Part shown: piece by piece, positions 8,705 through 17,785 of the stretch
Layout: every line of letters starts with the position of its first letter
Numbering within the stretch: the first letter of the stretch is position 1
DNA from: CAKSUT01 sp045542335
Lineage (GTDB): Bacteria > Bacillota > Clostridia > Oscillospirales > CAG-382
Direction: 5' to 3'
Assembly (NCBI GenBank): GCA_045542335.1
Contig: JAZQKV010000049.1
Location: 3,020-67,019 of the forward strand
DNA: 64,000 nucleotides
Made by a program: the position numbers and the translations under genes
The notes under the pieces: model-generated
What the model was told of the DNA's origin: nothing
The model's database searches: none
What the model saw: only the letters and a program-made list of their open reading frames with translations

Positions 8705-9499
8705 ATGCTTGAAATAAAAGGTATAACAAAAGTATTCAACCCCGGAACGGTAAACGAAAAGGTTGCGCTTAATGACCTTTCGCTGACGCTCAACGATGGA
8801 GATTTTGTGACAGTAATAGGCGGAAACGGAGCGGGCAAATCAACGCTTCTCAACGCTGTTGCGGGGACTTATTTGGTTGATGAAGGAAGTATTCACATTG
8901 ACGGTCACGACGTGACAAAGCTTCCCGAATACAAAAGAGCATCATTTATCGGCAGAGTTTTTCAGGATCCGATGGTTGGAACGGCCGGGGAAATGTGGCT
9001 TGAGGACAACATGGTGCTTGCCATGCTCAGAGGAAAGAAAAAGAACTTCAAGTGGGCAATTACCAAAAAGGAGAGAGAGTTGTTCAGGCAACAGCTTTCC
9101 ACCCTCGACCTCGGTCTTGAAAACAGACTTTCTGCAAAGGTTGGACTTTTTTCAGGTGGACAGAGGCAGGCTGTGACGCTTCTTATGGCGTCGATGAACA
9201 GACCAAAGCTTCTTTTGCTTGACGAGCACACCGCTGCGCTTGACCCGAAAACTGCCGCAAAGGTGCTTGACATAACAAATCAGATTGTATCCGAAAACAA
9301 GCTGACGACGCTTATGATAACCCACAACATGAAGGATGCGCTTCGTCTTGGCAACAGGCTTATAATGATGCATGACGGAAAGATTATCTTTGATGTTAGC
9401 GGCGAGGAAAAGCAGCAGCTTACCGTTGCGGATTTGCTCGGAAAATTTGAGCAGGCAAGCAATGGTGAATTTGCCAATGACAGGATGCTGTTGGCGTGA
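8705..9499 (+). CDS. ABC transporter ATP-binding protein (TrpZ-type)
   Basis: This 264-residue ATPase powers the importer. Visible motifs are Walker A GGNGAGKST, the Q-loop region FQDPMVG, an ABC signature with the unusual form LFSGGQRQA, Walker B LLLLDEHTAALD and the H-loop TLMITHNM. The ATG at 8705 follows AGGAGG at the end of the permease gene. Longer upstream reading in this frame overlaps the permease and is not used. The HTAALDPKTA segment after Walker B is typical of the COG1101 subgroup that accompanies DUF534-type binding proteins. A terminator closes the operon. Confidence 0.92.
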   Translation: MLEIKGITKVFNPGTVNEKVALNDLSLTLNDGDFVTVIGGNGAGKSTLLNAVAGTYLVDEGSIHIDGHDVTKLPEYKRASFIGRVFQDPMVGTAGEMWLEDNMVLAMLRGKKKNFKWAITKKERELFRQQLSTLDLGLENRLSAKVGLFSGGQRQAVTLLMASMNRPKLLLLDEHTAALDPKTAAKVLDITNQIVSENKLTTLMITHNMKDALRLGNRLIMMHDGKIIFDVSGEEKQQLTVADLLGKFEQASNGEFANDRMLLA

Positions 9500-9521
9500 A
9501 ATATTGAAAATTAAACTATGG

Positions 9522-9553
9522 GCGGAGAGCTTTTTGATGAGGCTCTCCGCTTT
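9522..9553 (+). terminator. Terminator of the ABC importer operon
   Basis: GCGGAGAGC pairs perfectly with GCTCTCCGC around an 11-nt loop, then TTT and further T-rich sequence. Confidence 0.75.
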
Positions 9554-9682
9554 GGTTTTGATGGCAAGTGTGCTAATGCAAGCAATCACTATACTCACAT
9601 ATTTAAAAAAACCCCGATGATTTTGACATATTTACGGTGTATAATAGTAAACGTGGAATTATTATCAAATGAGGTGGTTTGA

Positions 9683-10276
9683 ATGAATCAACCCGAAAAC
9701 AATAAAAAATCCCCCGAAAATGAGGGCGCAAATAAAAGAATATCGGCAAAACAGGCGGCAAGGGATATTTATGAGTATCTTTCGATGTTTGTTATGGCTT
9801 TGTGCGGGGTTATTTTCATCTTTACTTTGGTGGGACACATTGTTACTGTCGACGGAAGCTCGATGACAAATACTTTGCAGCATCTTGACAGGCTTGTTGT
9901 TTCAAGAATCGGGTATGAACCGACAAAAGGCGATATTGTTATTCTTCGCACTGATGCCTACGGGGATAATGCGCTTGTTAAAAGGGTTATTGCAACAGAG
10001 GGGGATGTTATTGATATTGAACCTGAAACCTGGACAGTAACCGTAAACGGAGAAAAGATTGATGAGCCTTATATCAGATTTGTGGAAGGTCAACCAATGA
10101 ATATCGGTAAGGATATGTATCCTCTTGAAATCAAAAAAGGCGAAATGTTTGTTATGGGCGATAATCGCAACGGTTCTTCCGACAGCAGAATGTTCGGGAC
10201 GGTTGATGTCAGAGATTGCCTTGGAAAGGTTTATTTCAGGATTTTTCCGCTTGGCGGATTTGGTGTTGTTGAATAG
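9683..10276 (+). CDS. lepB: Type I signal peptidase
   Basis: This 197-residue membrane protease removes signal peptides from secreted proteins on the outer face of the membrane. A basic cytoplasmic N-terminus of about 30 residues is followed by one membrane helix (SMFVMALCGVIFIFTLVGHI). Catalytic Ser60 lies in DGSSMTNTL and the general-base Lys100 in ALVKRVIATEGD. The later boxes GDNRNGSSDSR and GKVYFRIFP are present. The size is that of the short Gram-positive form. An AGGTGG lies before the ATG. The genes that follow (rbgA, rnhB, yraN) commonly adjoin lepB in Firmicutes. Confidence 0.93.
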   Translation: MNQPENNKKSPENEGANKRISAKQAARDIYEYLSMFVMALCGVIFIFTLVGHIVTVDGSSMTNTLQHLDRLVVSRIGYEPTKGDIVILRTDAYGDNALVKRVIATEGDVIDIEPETWTVTVNGEKIDEPYIRFVEGQPMNIGKDMYPLEIKKGEMFVMGDNRNGSSDSRMFGTVDVRDCLGKVYFRIFPLGGFGVVE

Positions 10277-10359
10277 TATTGAATTTTAAATGTAACGTTG
10301 TGCTATATTTTATATAAAAATGATATTGACGGCTTTATGCCGGTGAAGTTTGAGGTTTT

Positions 10360-11307
10360 ATGGCAGTAAAAAAGAATAATAACTGGAAGCCCAAAGGCGG
10401 CTTCAAAAAAAAGAAGAAACCGGAAAATGATGCCCCTGTTCAGGAGAGAAGAATTTCCAAGATAATTCAGTGGTATCCCGGTCATATGGCAAAGGCAAGA
10501 CGACAGATTACGGAAGATTTGAGCATGGTTGACATTGCGATTGAGCTTTGTGACTCACGAATCCCTGTTTCAAGCCGTAACCCGAAGATTGATGAGATTC
10601 TGAATGGCAAGCCACGAATTCTTGTTATGAACAAAGCTTCTCTTGCTGACCCGAGAATGTGCGATGTGTGGCGTGAACGTCTTAAGAAGCAAGGCGATAC
10701 GGTGGTATTTACCGATTGTGTTACAGGTCAAGGGGTTTCGGATATTGTTCCGGCAATAAGGGAAATTCTTGCGGACAAGCTTGCAAGGTTTGAGGCAAAG
10801 GGAATGAGTGGCAGGCTTCCGAGGGCGATGATTCTCGGCGTGACCAATTGCGGAAAATCAACTCTTGTAAATAAGCTTTGCGGCAGGGTAAAGGCAAAGG
10901 CAGAGGACAGACCGGGTGTTACCCGTGAAAATAAATGGATTACCGTCAGGGACAGCATTGAGCTTCTTGACACTCCGGGTATTCTGTGGCCGAAATTTGA
11001 CGACGAAGAAACAGGACTTATGCTCGCTTTTACCGGCGCGATAAGGGATGAGATTCTCGACAGGGAAGAAGTTGCGGTGTTGCTTTGTGAAAAGCTTGTT
11101 CAGATGTATCCCGAGTTGCTATGCGAAAGATATGGACTTGAAATGTCCGAAATTGAGGGACTTATGCACTATGAAGTGTTTGAGCTTATCGGCAGGAAAA
11201 GAGGCTTTCTGATTTCCGGCGGCGAGGTGGATTATCTCAGATGCGCTGTGATGCTGCTTGACGAATTCAGAGCAGGAAAGATTGGCAGAATGACTCTTGA
11301 ACAGTAA
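10360..11307 (+). CDS. rbgA: Ribosome biogenesis GTPase RbgA (YlqF)
   Basis: This 315-residue cytosolic GTPase takes part in late 50S subunit assembly. It has the circularly permuted order of YlqF proteins: the G4 motif NKASLAD (about residues 87-93) precedes G1 GVTNCGKSTLVN (about 165-176), then G3 DTPGILWP. IQWYPGHMAKARRQI near the start is the family hallmark. The C-terminal domain binds rRNA. It carries about 35 extra N-terminal residues rich in Lys (GGFKKKKKP), which probably contact RNA. It lies between lepB and rnhB, the usual Firmicutes order. Confidence 0.93.
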   Translation: MAVKKNNNWKPKGGFKKKKKPENDAPVQERRISKIIQWYPGHMAKARRQITEDLSMVDIAIELCDSRIPVSSRNPKIDEILNGKPRILVMNKASLADPRMCDVWRERLKKQGDTVVFTDCVTGQGVSDIVPAIREILADKLARFEAKGMSGRLPRAMILGVTNCGKSTLVNKLCGRVKAKAEDRPGVTRENKWITVRDSIELLDTPGILWPKFDDEETGLMLAFTGAIRDEILDREEVAVLLCEKLVQMYPELLCERYGLEMSEIEGLMHYEVFELIGRKRGFLISGGEVDYLRCAVMLLDEFRAGKIGRMTLEQ

Positions 11308-11322
11308 AGGGAGAATGTTGGA

Positions 11323-11976
11323 ATGAATAATCTGACGTGGCGTTATGAGGACGAGTATTCTCCCCTCGGAATTGTGTGCGGCACAGATGAGGCAGGCAGA
11401 GGTCCGCTTGCAGGCCGTGTCTATGCGGCGGCGGTTGTTTTGCCGAGAGAGGGCGCAGAGGAGCTTGTGAGCTTGCTTGACGATTCAAAAAAGCTTTCGG
11501 AAAAAAAGCGTGATATGCTTGCACAGCGCATAAAAAATGAGGCGGTTTCGTGGTGCATTGCTTTTTCCGAGGTTGAAGAGATTGAGAGCATGAATATTCT
11601 TGAAGCCTCGCTTCTTGCAATGAGGCGTGCAATCAGCGGTCTTTCCGTGAAGTGTGCAACGGCTCTTGTTGACGGCAACATGGAAAGAGGTTTTGAAAGA
11701 ATTGGCATAAATGCAAAAGCGATTGTTGGCGGCGATGGTATTTCGCCCTCAATTGCGGCGGCATCTATACTTGCAAAAACGGAAAGAGACAAATACTGTG
11801 TTGAGGTTTTGCACGCAAATTATCCCCAATATGCTTTTGATAAACATAAGGGATATGGTACAAAAGTGCATTATGAAGCGGTGGAAAAATATGGACTTTG
11901 TCCGCTTCACAGGCAAAGCTTTTTCAAAAAATATTTTGAAAAAAAGGCGGCAAAAGAGGAAAAATCAGGTGAATGA
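11323..11976 (+). CDS. rnhB: Ribonuclease HII
   Basis: This 217-residue enzyme cleaves the RNA strand of RNA-DNA hybrids and single ribonucleotides in DNA. The metal site begins with GTDEAGRGPLAG (Asp22-Glu23). The SKKLSEKKR substrate-recognition motif follows. ALVDG supplies the next carboxylate near residue 110, and SIAAASILAKTERD is the conserved helix with the last Asp. The C-terminus ends in a basic tail. It starts 15 nt after rbgA with GGGAG upstream, and its last 8 nt overlap yraN. Confidence 0.93.
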   Translation: MNNLTWRYEDEYSPLGIVCGTDEAGRGPLAGRVYAAAVVLPREGAEELVSLLDDSKKLSEKKRDMLAQRIKNEAVSWCIAFSEVEEIESMNILEASLLAMRRAISGLSVKCATALVDGNMERGFERIGINAKAIVGGDGISPSIAAASILAKTERDKYCVEVLHANYPQYAFDKHKGYGTKVHYEAVEKYGLCPLHRQSFFKKYFEKKAAKEEKSGE

Positions 11977-12397
11977 CAACGATTTCTACATGAGTGCCGA
12001 GGAGGTTGCAAGATATAAAGGCAACGTTGGCGAGGATTTTGCCTGCGAGGTGCTTATTTCAAAAGGACACACAATTCTTTGCAGAAATTACACTTGTCGG
12101 GGCGGAGAAATAGATATAATTTCAAAGATTGGCAAATATATTGTATTTACAGAGGTAAAAATGAGAAGCGGCACATGGTCCCCGATGGCATCGGTTACAA
12201 GAAAGAAAATTGAAACCGTTAAAAAATGTGCACTTGCTTTCCTTGCCGAAAAGGGTATGCCTGACGGCGTTGGTCCGGACGGGACAATGAGCGTGAGAAT
12301 AGACATTATTGCCCTCAGACAGCAAAGCGACGGAATTTCGTTGCTTTCCCATATTGAGGGACTTAATCTGCTTCCGAACACGGCGAAAAGGTTCTGA
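11969..12397 (+). CDS. UPF0102/YraN family nuclease-like protein
   Basis: This protein of about 142 residues belongs to the YraN family. The restriction-endonuclease-like core shows GEDFACEVLISKGH, NYTCRGGEIDII and YIVFTEVKMRS, which is the E..D..ExK metal-binding layout of PD-(D/E)XK folds. The function in cells is unsettled; DNA recombination or repair roles have been suggested. I chose the GTG at 11969, which overlaps the rnhB stop by 8 nt and has AGAGGAAAA before it. The ATG at 11990 is an alternative. The pairing with rnhB is conserved in many bacteria. Confidence 0.88.
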   Translation: MNDNDFYMSAEEVARYKGNVGEDFACEVLISKGHTILCRNYTCRGGEIDIISKIGKYIVFTEVKMRSGTWSPMASVTRKKIETVKKCALAFLAEKGMPDGVGPDGTMSVRIDIIALRQQSDGISLLSHIEGLNLLPNTAKRF

Positions 12398-12435
12398 TTT
12401 TTACTTAATACATATTGTAAAAGGAGCCACCCGAA

Positions 12436-13359
12436 ATGAAGCTTGCGGATTTGCATTGTGATACTCCCTACGAGCTTTATAAGCGAAAAACTTCCCTTTA
12501 TGACGGAAACACTGCATTTACTGTTGAAAAATGCGAAAAATCGGATATTCACAGCGTGCTTCAGGTTATGGCGTTCTGGTCTGACCCAAAAAGAAGTCCG
12601 GATGAATGTTATTCTGATTTTTTTGCCATGTTTGAAAATCTCGGAAGAGAAATTGAAGAATGTAGCTTGAAAACGTCTGCAGAGCTTCCCGTTATCATTC
12701 CCTCGATTGAGGGCGCAAGACTTGTTGGCGATAACCTTTCAAGGCTTGCTGTGCTTCGTGAATACGGAGTGCGTGTGCTGACACCGGTGTGGGGAGGAAA
12801 TGAGCTTTGCGGAGGGGCGTATGACTCGGAGGAGGGGCTTACGGATTTCGGCAAAAAGCTTATTAAGGAATGTGAGACGCTGGGGATTACGGTTGACGTT
12901 TCCCATATGTCGGAAAAGAGTTTCTGGGATACGGTGAACATTTCGCAAAAGCCAATTGTGGCAACACATTCAAATGCTGCTGCTATTTGCGGTCACAGGC
13001 GCAATCTTTCGGATACACAGGTGAGAACAATTGCAGGAAGCGGCGGAGTTATTGGTGTGAGCGTGTGTGCGAAGCACATTGCGGGAAAATATGCAGAGGT
13101 GCTTCCTGATGATGCAGAGCTTTTTGTAAAGGAATTTTGCGATCACATTGAGCATTATATAGGGCTTGGCGATGTGGTTTCGGGTTGCATTTGTCTTGGC
13201 TGCGATTTTGATGGTACGCAAACCTCTGTCGGAATAACGGATGTTTCGTGTATGACAAAGGTTGAAAAAGAGCTTTTGGCGAGAGGAATCGGCAAAGGAG
13301 CTGCAGAGGGAGTAATGTGGAAAAATGCGGTGGATTTTTTTGACCGCATACTTAAATAA
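12436..13359 (+). CDS. Membrane dipeptidase (peptidase family M19)
   Basis: This 307-residue zinc-dependent amidohydrolase-fold peptidase belongs to the renal dipeptidase family. The first metal pair is ADLHCDTPYEL (His-x-Asp near residues 6-8). The bridging Glu is probably in PSIEGARL, later ligands are in VDVSHMSEKSF and VATHSNAAAICGHRRNLSD, and the last conserved Asp is in LGCDFDGT. No signal peptide is present, so it acts in the cytosol, hydrolysing dipeptides including D-amino acid ones. It has AAAGGAG before the ATG and precedes thrC by 38 nt. Confidence 0.88.
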   Translation: MKLADLHCDTPYELYKRKTSLYDGNTAFTVEKCEKSDIHSVLQVMAFWSDPKRSPDECYSDFFAMFENLGREIEECSLKTSAELPVIIPSIEGARLVGDNLSRLAVLREYGVRVLTPVWGGNELCGGAYDSEEGLTDFGKKLIKECETLGITVDVSHMSEKSFWDTVNISQKPIVATHSNAAAICGHRRNLSDTQVRTIAGSGGVIGVSVCAKHIAGKYAEVLPDDAELFVKEFCDHIEHYIGLGDVVSGCICLGCDFDGTQTSVGITDVSCMTKVEKELLARGIGKGAAEGVMWKNAVDFFDRILK

Positions 13360-13397
13360 AGCTTTTTACTTTCACATAACAGAAAGGATTTTGAAAA

Positions 13398-14888
13398 ATG
13401 AATTACACAAGCACAAGGAACACAGCAAAGGTTCTTGCGGCAAAAAGTGCCGCACAGGTAATTAAGCAGGGCATCGCCGAGGATGGCGGACTTTTTATGC
13501 CCGAAAGAATCCCGACAATTGACGGCGATTTTATAAAGTCGCTTATTCCTTTGGGATATGTTGAAAGAGCCGCAAAGGTTCTTGGACTTTTCCTTGAAGA
13601 TTATACAGAAGAAGAGCTTCTCAAAGCTGCAGGGGCGGCTTATTCCGAGGAGAAATTTGTTGGCGGCGCAGCCCCCCTTAGCGCACTTGGGGACACCCAT
13701 AGAATACTTGAATTGTGGCATGGCCCTACCTGTGCTTTCAAAGATATGGCACTTCAGATTATGCCTCGTCTTCTCTCGGTGGCACTTGGCAAAACCGGAG
13801 AGCAAAGAACTGCTTTCATTCTTGTTGCAACCTCCGGTGACACCGGAAAAGCGGCACTTGAAGGATATGCAGATGCGGACAAGGTTAAGATAATGGTGTT
13901 TTATCCGGAAGACGGCGTGAGCGCAATGCAGAAGCTTCAGATGACCTCTCAGAAGGGTGGAAATGTTTATGTTTGCGCTATCAAGGGCAACTTTGATGAT
14001 GCACAAAGCGGAGTGAAAAAGATTTTCTCCGATGCTCAAACCGCCGCAGAGCTTGACAGCATGGGATATTTTCTTTCAAGTGCAAACTCAATTAACTGGG
14101 GAAGACTTGCACCTCAGATTGTTTATTATATCAGCGCGTATTGCGATATGCTTGCCGCAGAGGATATAAAGCCGGGAGATGTGATTGACATAACTGTTCC
14201 CACAGGAAACTTCGGCAATATTTTTGCCGCATATATTGCAAAGAGAATGGGGCTTCCCGTTCGTCGCCTTATCTGCGCTTCCAACAGCAACAATATTCTC
14301 ACCGATTTTATTAAGACCGGAACTTATGACCGCAATCGTGCATTCCACACAACCATGTCACCGTCTATGGATATTCTCATTTCCTCAAACCTTGAAAGAC
14401 TTCTTTACACAATTGCAGGCGCACAAAAGACAGCAGGCTGGATGAAAGAGCTTGCCGAAACGGGCAAATACACCGTTGACCCTGAAACATTTGCCAAGAT
14501 AACCGAAACTTTTGAAGCCGAATTCTGCTCTGAGGAAAACACTGCCGCAACCATCAAGGCAACCTTTGAGGAGTATTCCTATCTTATTGACACCCACACG
14601 GCAGTAGGTCTTTACTGCTCAAAGAAATGCGACAAAAAGGACGGTGTTAAGATTGTCACCGCTTCCACCGCAAGTCCTTATAAATTTGCGGCAGATGTTC
14701 TTGCATCTCTTGGCGAAAAGGATATTCCTGAGGGATTTGACGTTGTGAGAAAGCTCAGCGAAATAACAAAAACAGAAATTCCTGCGCCTCTTGCGGCTCT
14801 TGAGGGTGCAGAAATCAGATTCCCCAAGTCCGTCGGCAAGAGTGCAGACGAAATGTGGGACGAGGCAAAGGCATGGCTTATTGGCTGA
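13398..14888 (+). CDS. thrC: Threonine synthase
   Basis: This 496-residue PLP enzyme converts O-phosphohomoserine to threonine. The N-terminal MNYTSTRN and the GIAEDGGLFMPERIP segment are typical of the long form of the enzyme. Lys115 in PTCAFKDMALQ is the expected PLP-binding residue. ATSGDTGKAALEG is the phosphate-binding loop, and PTGNFGNIFAAY a second conserved element. It has AGAAAGGA before the ATG. No other threonine-pathway gene is in the window. A bidirectional terminator separates it from ispF on the opposite strand. Confidence 0.95.
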   Translation: MNYTSTRNTAKVLAAKSAAQVIKQGIAEDGGLFMPERIPTIDGDFIKSLIPLGYVERAAKVLGLFLEDYTEEELLKAAGAAYSEEKFVGGAAPLSALGDTHRILELWHGPTCAFKDMALQIMPRLLSVALGKTGEQRTAFILVATSGDTGKAALEGYADADKVKIMVFYPEDGVSAMQKLQMTSQKGGNVYVCAIKGNFDDAQSGVKKIFSDAQTAAELDSMGYFLSSANSINWGRLAPQIVYYISAYCDMLAAEDIKPGDVIDITVPTGNFGNIFAAYIAKRMGLPVRRLICASNSNNILTDFIKTGTYDRNRAFHTTMSPSMDILISSNLERLLYTIAGAQKTAGWMKELAETGKYTVDPETFAKITETFEAEFCSEENTAATIKATFEEYSYLIDTHTAVGLYCSKKCDKKDGVKIVTASTASPYKFAADVLASLGEKDIPEGFDVVRKLSEITKTEIPAPLAALEGAEIRFPKSVGKSADEMWDEAKAWLIG

Positions 14889-14919
14889 TTTGACTTTGTT
14901 ATTATTTGATAATGAAAAT

Positions 14920-14954
14920 GGGATTGTATCATATGCGATACAATCCCGTTTTTT
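14920..14954. terminator. Bidirectional terminator between thrC and ispF
   Basis: An 11-bp perfect stem (GGGATTGTATC with GATACAATCCC) with a 6-nt loop is followed by G and six T on the plus strand. Confidence 0.85.
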
Positions 14955-14975
14955 ATTTTGCGATTATGGATGTTT

Positions 14976-15458
14976 TTAAAGCTTTTCCATAAGGACGACT
15001 GCATGAGCTGAAATACCTTCCTCGTGCCCTGTGAAGCCGAGCTTTTCTTCGGTTGTTGCTTTGATGTTTATGCAATCAATGCAAACGCTTAAAGTGTTGG
15101 CGATGTTTTGGCGCATTGTCTGAATGTGGGGCAACAGCTTTGGCTTTTGGGCAATGACGGTGATGTCTGCGTTTGAAAGAGTGTAGCCTTTTTCTTTGCA
15201 AAGGTTTACCACATGCCTAAGAAGCTTTATGCTTGAAATATCTTTATAATTGTCATCTGTGTCGGGGAAATGCTTTCCGATGTCGCCAAGGGCAAGCGCT
15301 CCGAGCATTGCGTCCATGAGGGCGTGAACAAGGACATCTGCATCTGAATGACCGAGAAGTCCGAGTGTGTGCGGAATTTCAACTCCGCCGAGAATCAGCT
15401 TTCTGTTTTCGGTGAGTCTGTGAACGTCATAGCCATGACCGATTCTTATGTTGCTCAT
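14976..15458 (-). CDS. ispF: 2-C-methyl-D-erythritol 2,4-cyclodiphosphate synthase
   Basis: This 160-residue enzyme makes the cyclic diphosphate of the MEP isoprenoid pathway. The start MSNIRIGHGYDVHRL carries the zinc ligands Asp11 and His13. LLGHSDADVLVHALMDAMLGA is represented by its HSDADV core, and DIGKHFPDTD is also present. The C-terminus has the FTGHEEGISAHAV signature. The ATG at 15458 is set by AGGAGG ten or so nt upstream; the frame remains open further upstream but overlaps ispD. It lies 19 nt after ispD, its pathway neighbour two steps earlier, so both are co-transcribed. Confidence 0.95.
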   Translation of the reverse strand: MSNIRIGHGYDVHRLTENRKLILGGVEIPHTLGLLGHSDADVLVHALMDAMLGALALGDIGKHFPDTDDNYKDISSIKLLRHVVNLCKEKGYTLSNADITVIAQKPKLLPHIQTMRQNIANTLSVCIDCINIKATTEEKLGFTGHEEGISAHAVVLMEKL

Positions 15459-15477
15459 GTGTGTTTTCCTCCTGAGA

Positions 15478-16248
15478 TCAGATTTTGTCCGGGGTTCGTG
15501 ATTGCAAAATGGCATTGGCAATTGCGATATCTTCGGGATAGGTGATTTTGATGTTCTGCGAGCTTGCCTCGGAAAGCATGATTTCAAAACCTGCCTCGGA
15601 AACAAGGCTGCTGTCATCGGTGAAATCAACGACACTCTTTCCATCATCTTGTGCTTTTTTGCGTGCAATGGAAAGGGCGGTGTGATAAATGTCTGTTGAA
15701 AAAACCTGCGGAGTTGAAATGAGGAAAAGTCCGTCACGCTCAACGGAGTCTGTTACACGAAGTCCCTTTGAAGCTCGTTTTACTGTGTCCCGGACTCTTA
15801 CCGCACAAACGCCGCTACCGTATTTTGCCGCTGTTTTTATGGCGGCATCAATTTCGGCGGTTGTTATAAGAGGTCTTGCGCCATCGTGAATTGCAACAAA
15901 ATCCGTCTGACCGTCCTTCATGGCGTGGATAAATGCGTTTGAAACAGATTCGGAGCGTGTGTCACCGCCTTTGACAACGCCTTTAAGCTTGGGGTATTTT
16001 CCCGTTTTCACAATTTCATTGTATATTGGCAAATCGTCGCCTTTTGCGCTTATAAATATTCTGCCCACAGCCTGACAAGCTGAAAAAGCCTCGATACTGT
16101 AATCAATGACACGTTTTCCGCAAAGCTCTATAAGCGGCTTTGATACCCCGCCCATTCTGCTTCCGCTTCCGCCTGCCGCAATAATAACGGTAACTTCGCC
16201 TTTGGGATATTTGTTAAGCTTATAAGCAACAGAATTGAATATGTTCAT
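15478..16248 (-). CDS. ispD: 2-C-methyl-D-erythritol 4-phosphate cytidylyltransferase
   Basis: This protein of about 256 residues attaches CMP to methylerythritol phosphate in the MEP pathway. The nucleotide-binding loop VIIAAGGSGSRMGG lies near residues 20-33, followed by KPLIELCGKRVIDYS. Later motifs are FVAIHDGARPLIT and LISTPQVFSTD. The N-terminus is about 15 residues longer than in typical IspD. I chose the ATG at 16248 because GGAGGTTAT directly precedes it. It heads a two-gene operon with ispF and faces the dacF-like gene across a short divergent region. Confidence 0.93.
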   Translation of the reverse strand: MNIFNSVAYKLNKYPKGEVTVIIAAGGSGSRMGGVSKPLIELCGKRVIDYSIEAFSACQAVGRIFISAKGDDLPIYNEIVKTGKYPKLKGVVKGGDTRSESVSNAFIHAMKDGQTDFVAIHDGARPLITTAEIDAAIKTAAKYGSGVCAVRVRDTVKRASKGLRVTDSVERDGLFLISTPQVFSTDIYHTALSIARKKAQDDGKSVVDFTDDSSLVSEAGFEIMLSEASSQNIKITYPEDIAIANAILQSRTPDKI

Positions 16249-16270
16249 ATAACCTCCGGGTGAATGGAAA

Positions 16271-16299
16271 ATTCTAAACAAAGATGAAATCTTTGACAA
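16271..16299 (-). promoter_or_regulatory. Promoter of the ispD-ispF operon
   Basis: On the minus strand TTGTCA (16294-16299), 17 bp and TAGAAT (16271-16276), about 22 nt before the ispD start. Confidence 0.6.
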
Positions 16300-16451
16300 A
16301 AAGTAACTTTTACTCCACTCTGTTTCTCACATTTTACTCCTTTTGTTTCACATGGTGCGAAACTCATTGTAAAGGGTTTGTGAATTTAAAGGACTTTTTA
16401 CAAAAAAACGCACATATAATCATAAAAACGGAAAGGATTGGTGAGGACAAG

Positions 16452-17684
16452 TTGGATATTAAGACTTTTTATAACAAGAACGAGTGGGGAACGAAAAAGG
16501 AAAAGAGCAAGCGCAAAAGAATGTATGCGAATAGAAAAGGTGCAGATGGCAGAGCAAGTTATTCAAGAACAAATGCGGAAAAAGGTTTTTCAATGGCGGT
16601 TCTGATGTTTTTCGGAGCTGCAGTTATTGTATCTCCGTTTATCAAGCTTGTATGGGGTAAACCTGATTCTTTTTCTGCAGGTGTTTTTGCGGAAAGGGCT
16701 TGCCAAAATGGCGTTTATGTTGATGTTATGCCGGTTATTCCCATGAGGGCGGCAAATGTGTTGGCGCAGGTTTCGGGTTATGCAAAGGCGGCGATTGTTG
16801 TTGATGCAAGGACAGGGGAGGTGCTTTATGCAAGCAACGAAAATGAGCGTCTTCCCATGGCAAGCACAACAAAAATAATGACAGCTCTCGTTGCCGCAGA
16901 TATGCTTGACCCCCGGACAGCGGTTAAAATAACACCTGAAGCGGCAGGTGTTGAGGGAAGCTCAATTTATCTTGAAGCCGGCGAAACTGTCAGCGCACAA
17001 ACCCTTCTTTGCGGTTTGCTTCTTGAATCGGGAAACGATGCGGCAACGGCAATTGCCATTGCTTGTTGCGGTTCGCTTGAGGCTTTTGCGCAAAAAATGA
17101 ATGATAAAGCGCAGAGCCTTGGCCTTTCTGATACTCATTTTACAAATCCCCATGGACTGCATGACGAAAACCATTATACAACTGCCCGTGAGCTTGCCGC
17201 TATTGCCTGCGCCGCATTGGAGAAAGATGAAATTGCCCGCATTGTTTCGTCGAAAAGCATTGTGTGTGGAGGAGAATTCTCGGAGGTTTCGGGTGAAAAG
17301 GTGCGCCATTTCACGAACCACAACAAATTGCTTTCGTTTTATGACGGAGCCTGTGGTATGAAAACAGGATTTACAAAGGTGGCAGGGAGGTGCCTTGTGA
17401 GCAGTGCTGAAAGGGATGGCACAATGCTTGTTGCGGTTACTTTGGGCTGCCCTGATGATTGGGATGTCCATATGCAGCTGCTTGACTTTGGCTTTGAAAA
17501 TTTCAGGTCTGCGAGGCTCACGGAACCCGGCGGAATTGATCTTTCGCCTTTCGGAATAAATGTGAAAGCTGAAAGCATGGGAGAAAGGTTTGCGACAGTT
17601 GCAAAAGGTGAACAGCCGATTTTTGATTATCGGATAGATTATGCCGACGGAAAGGCTGAACTTTCTGTTGAAAAGAAACAGTAA
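16452..17684 (+). CDS. D-alanyl-D-alanine carboxypeptidase (DacF/PBP5 family, S11)
   Basis: This penicillin-binding protein of about 410 residues trims the terminal D-Ala from peptidoglycan stem peptides. The S11 motifs are complete: ASTTK (Ser138, Lys141), SGN (193-195) and KTG (304-306). The N-terminus is odd: about 45 strongly basic residues, then a membrane helix (SMAVLMFFGAAVIVSPF) that acts as an uncleaved anchor or late signal. I use the TTG at 16452, preceded by GGTGAGG and about 32 nt after a TATAAT at 16415-16420. The frame is open further upstream, but that part overlaps the ispD promoter. A C-terminal beta-rich domain is present. Confidence 0.88.
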   Translation: MDIKTFYNKNEWGTKKEKSKRKRMYANRKGADGRASYSRTNAEKGFSMAVLMFFGAAVIVSPFIKLVWGKPDSFSAGVFAERACQNGVYVDVMPVIPMRAANVLAQVSGYAKAAIVVDARTGEVLYASNENERLPMASTTKIMTALVAADMLDPRTAVKITPEAAGVEGSSIYLEAGETVSAQTLLCGLLLESGNDAATAIAIACCGSLEAFAQKMNDKAQSLGLSDTHFTNPHGLHDENHYTTARELAAIACAALEKDEIARIVSSKSIVCGGEFSEVSGEKVRHFTNHNKLLSFYDGACGMKTGFTKVAGRCLVSSAERDGTMLVAVTLGCPDDWDVHMQLLDFGFENFRSARLTEPGGIDLSPFGINVKAESMGERFATVAKGEQPIFDYRIDYADGKAELSVEKKQ

Positions 17685-17744
17685 GGCGAGTTTTGCCTTT
17701 TTGCTTAAAATACAAAATAATGGGAAAAATTCATAAAAACTATG

Positions 17745-17772
17745 TTTACAATTAATAAATATCGGATATACT
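17745..17772 (+). promoter_or_regulatory. Promoter upstream of the small membrane protein gene
   Basis: TTTACA (17745-17750), 16 bp and TATACT (17767-17772). Confidence 0.5.
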
Positions 17773-17785
17773 GTAACCGTAGTGT

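Noticed and set aside
7792..8853. Long minus-strand open frame across the ABC permease genes
   Set aside because: It lies opposite genes with complete family motifs, has no start signals, and its composition (Lys, Asn and His rich) is that of an antisense shadow.
9623..9645. TTGACA and TATAAT upstream of lepB
   Set aside because: The spacer is only 11 bp, far below the 16-18 bp needed, so it was not listed as a promoter.
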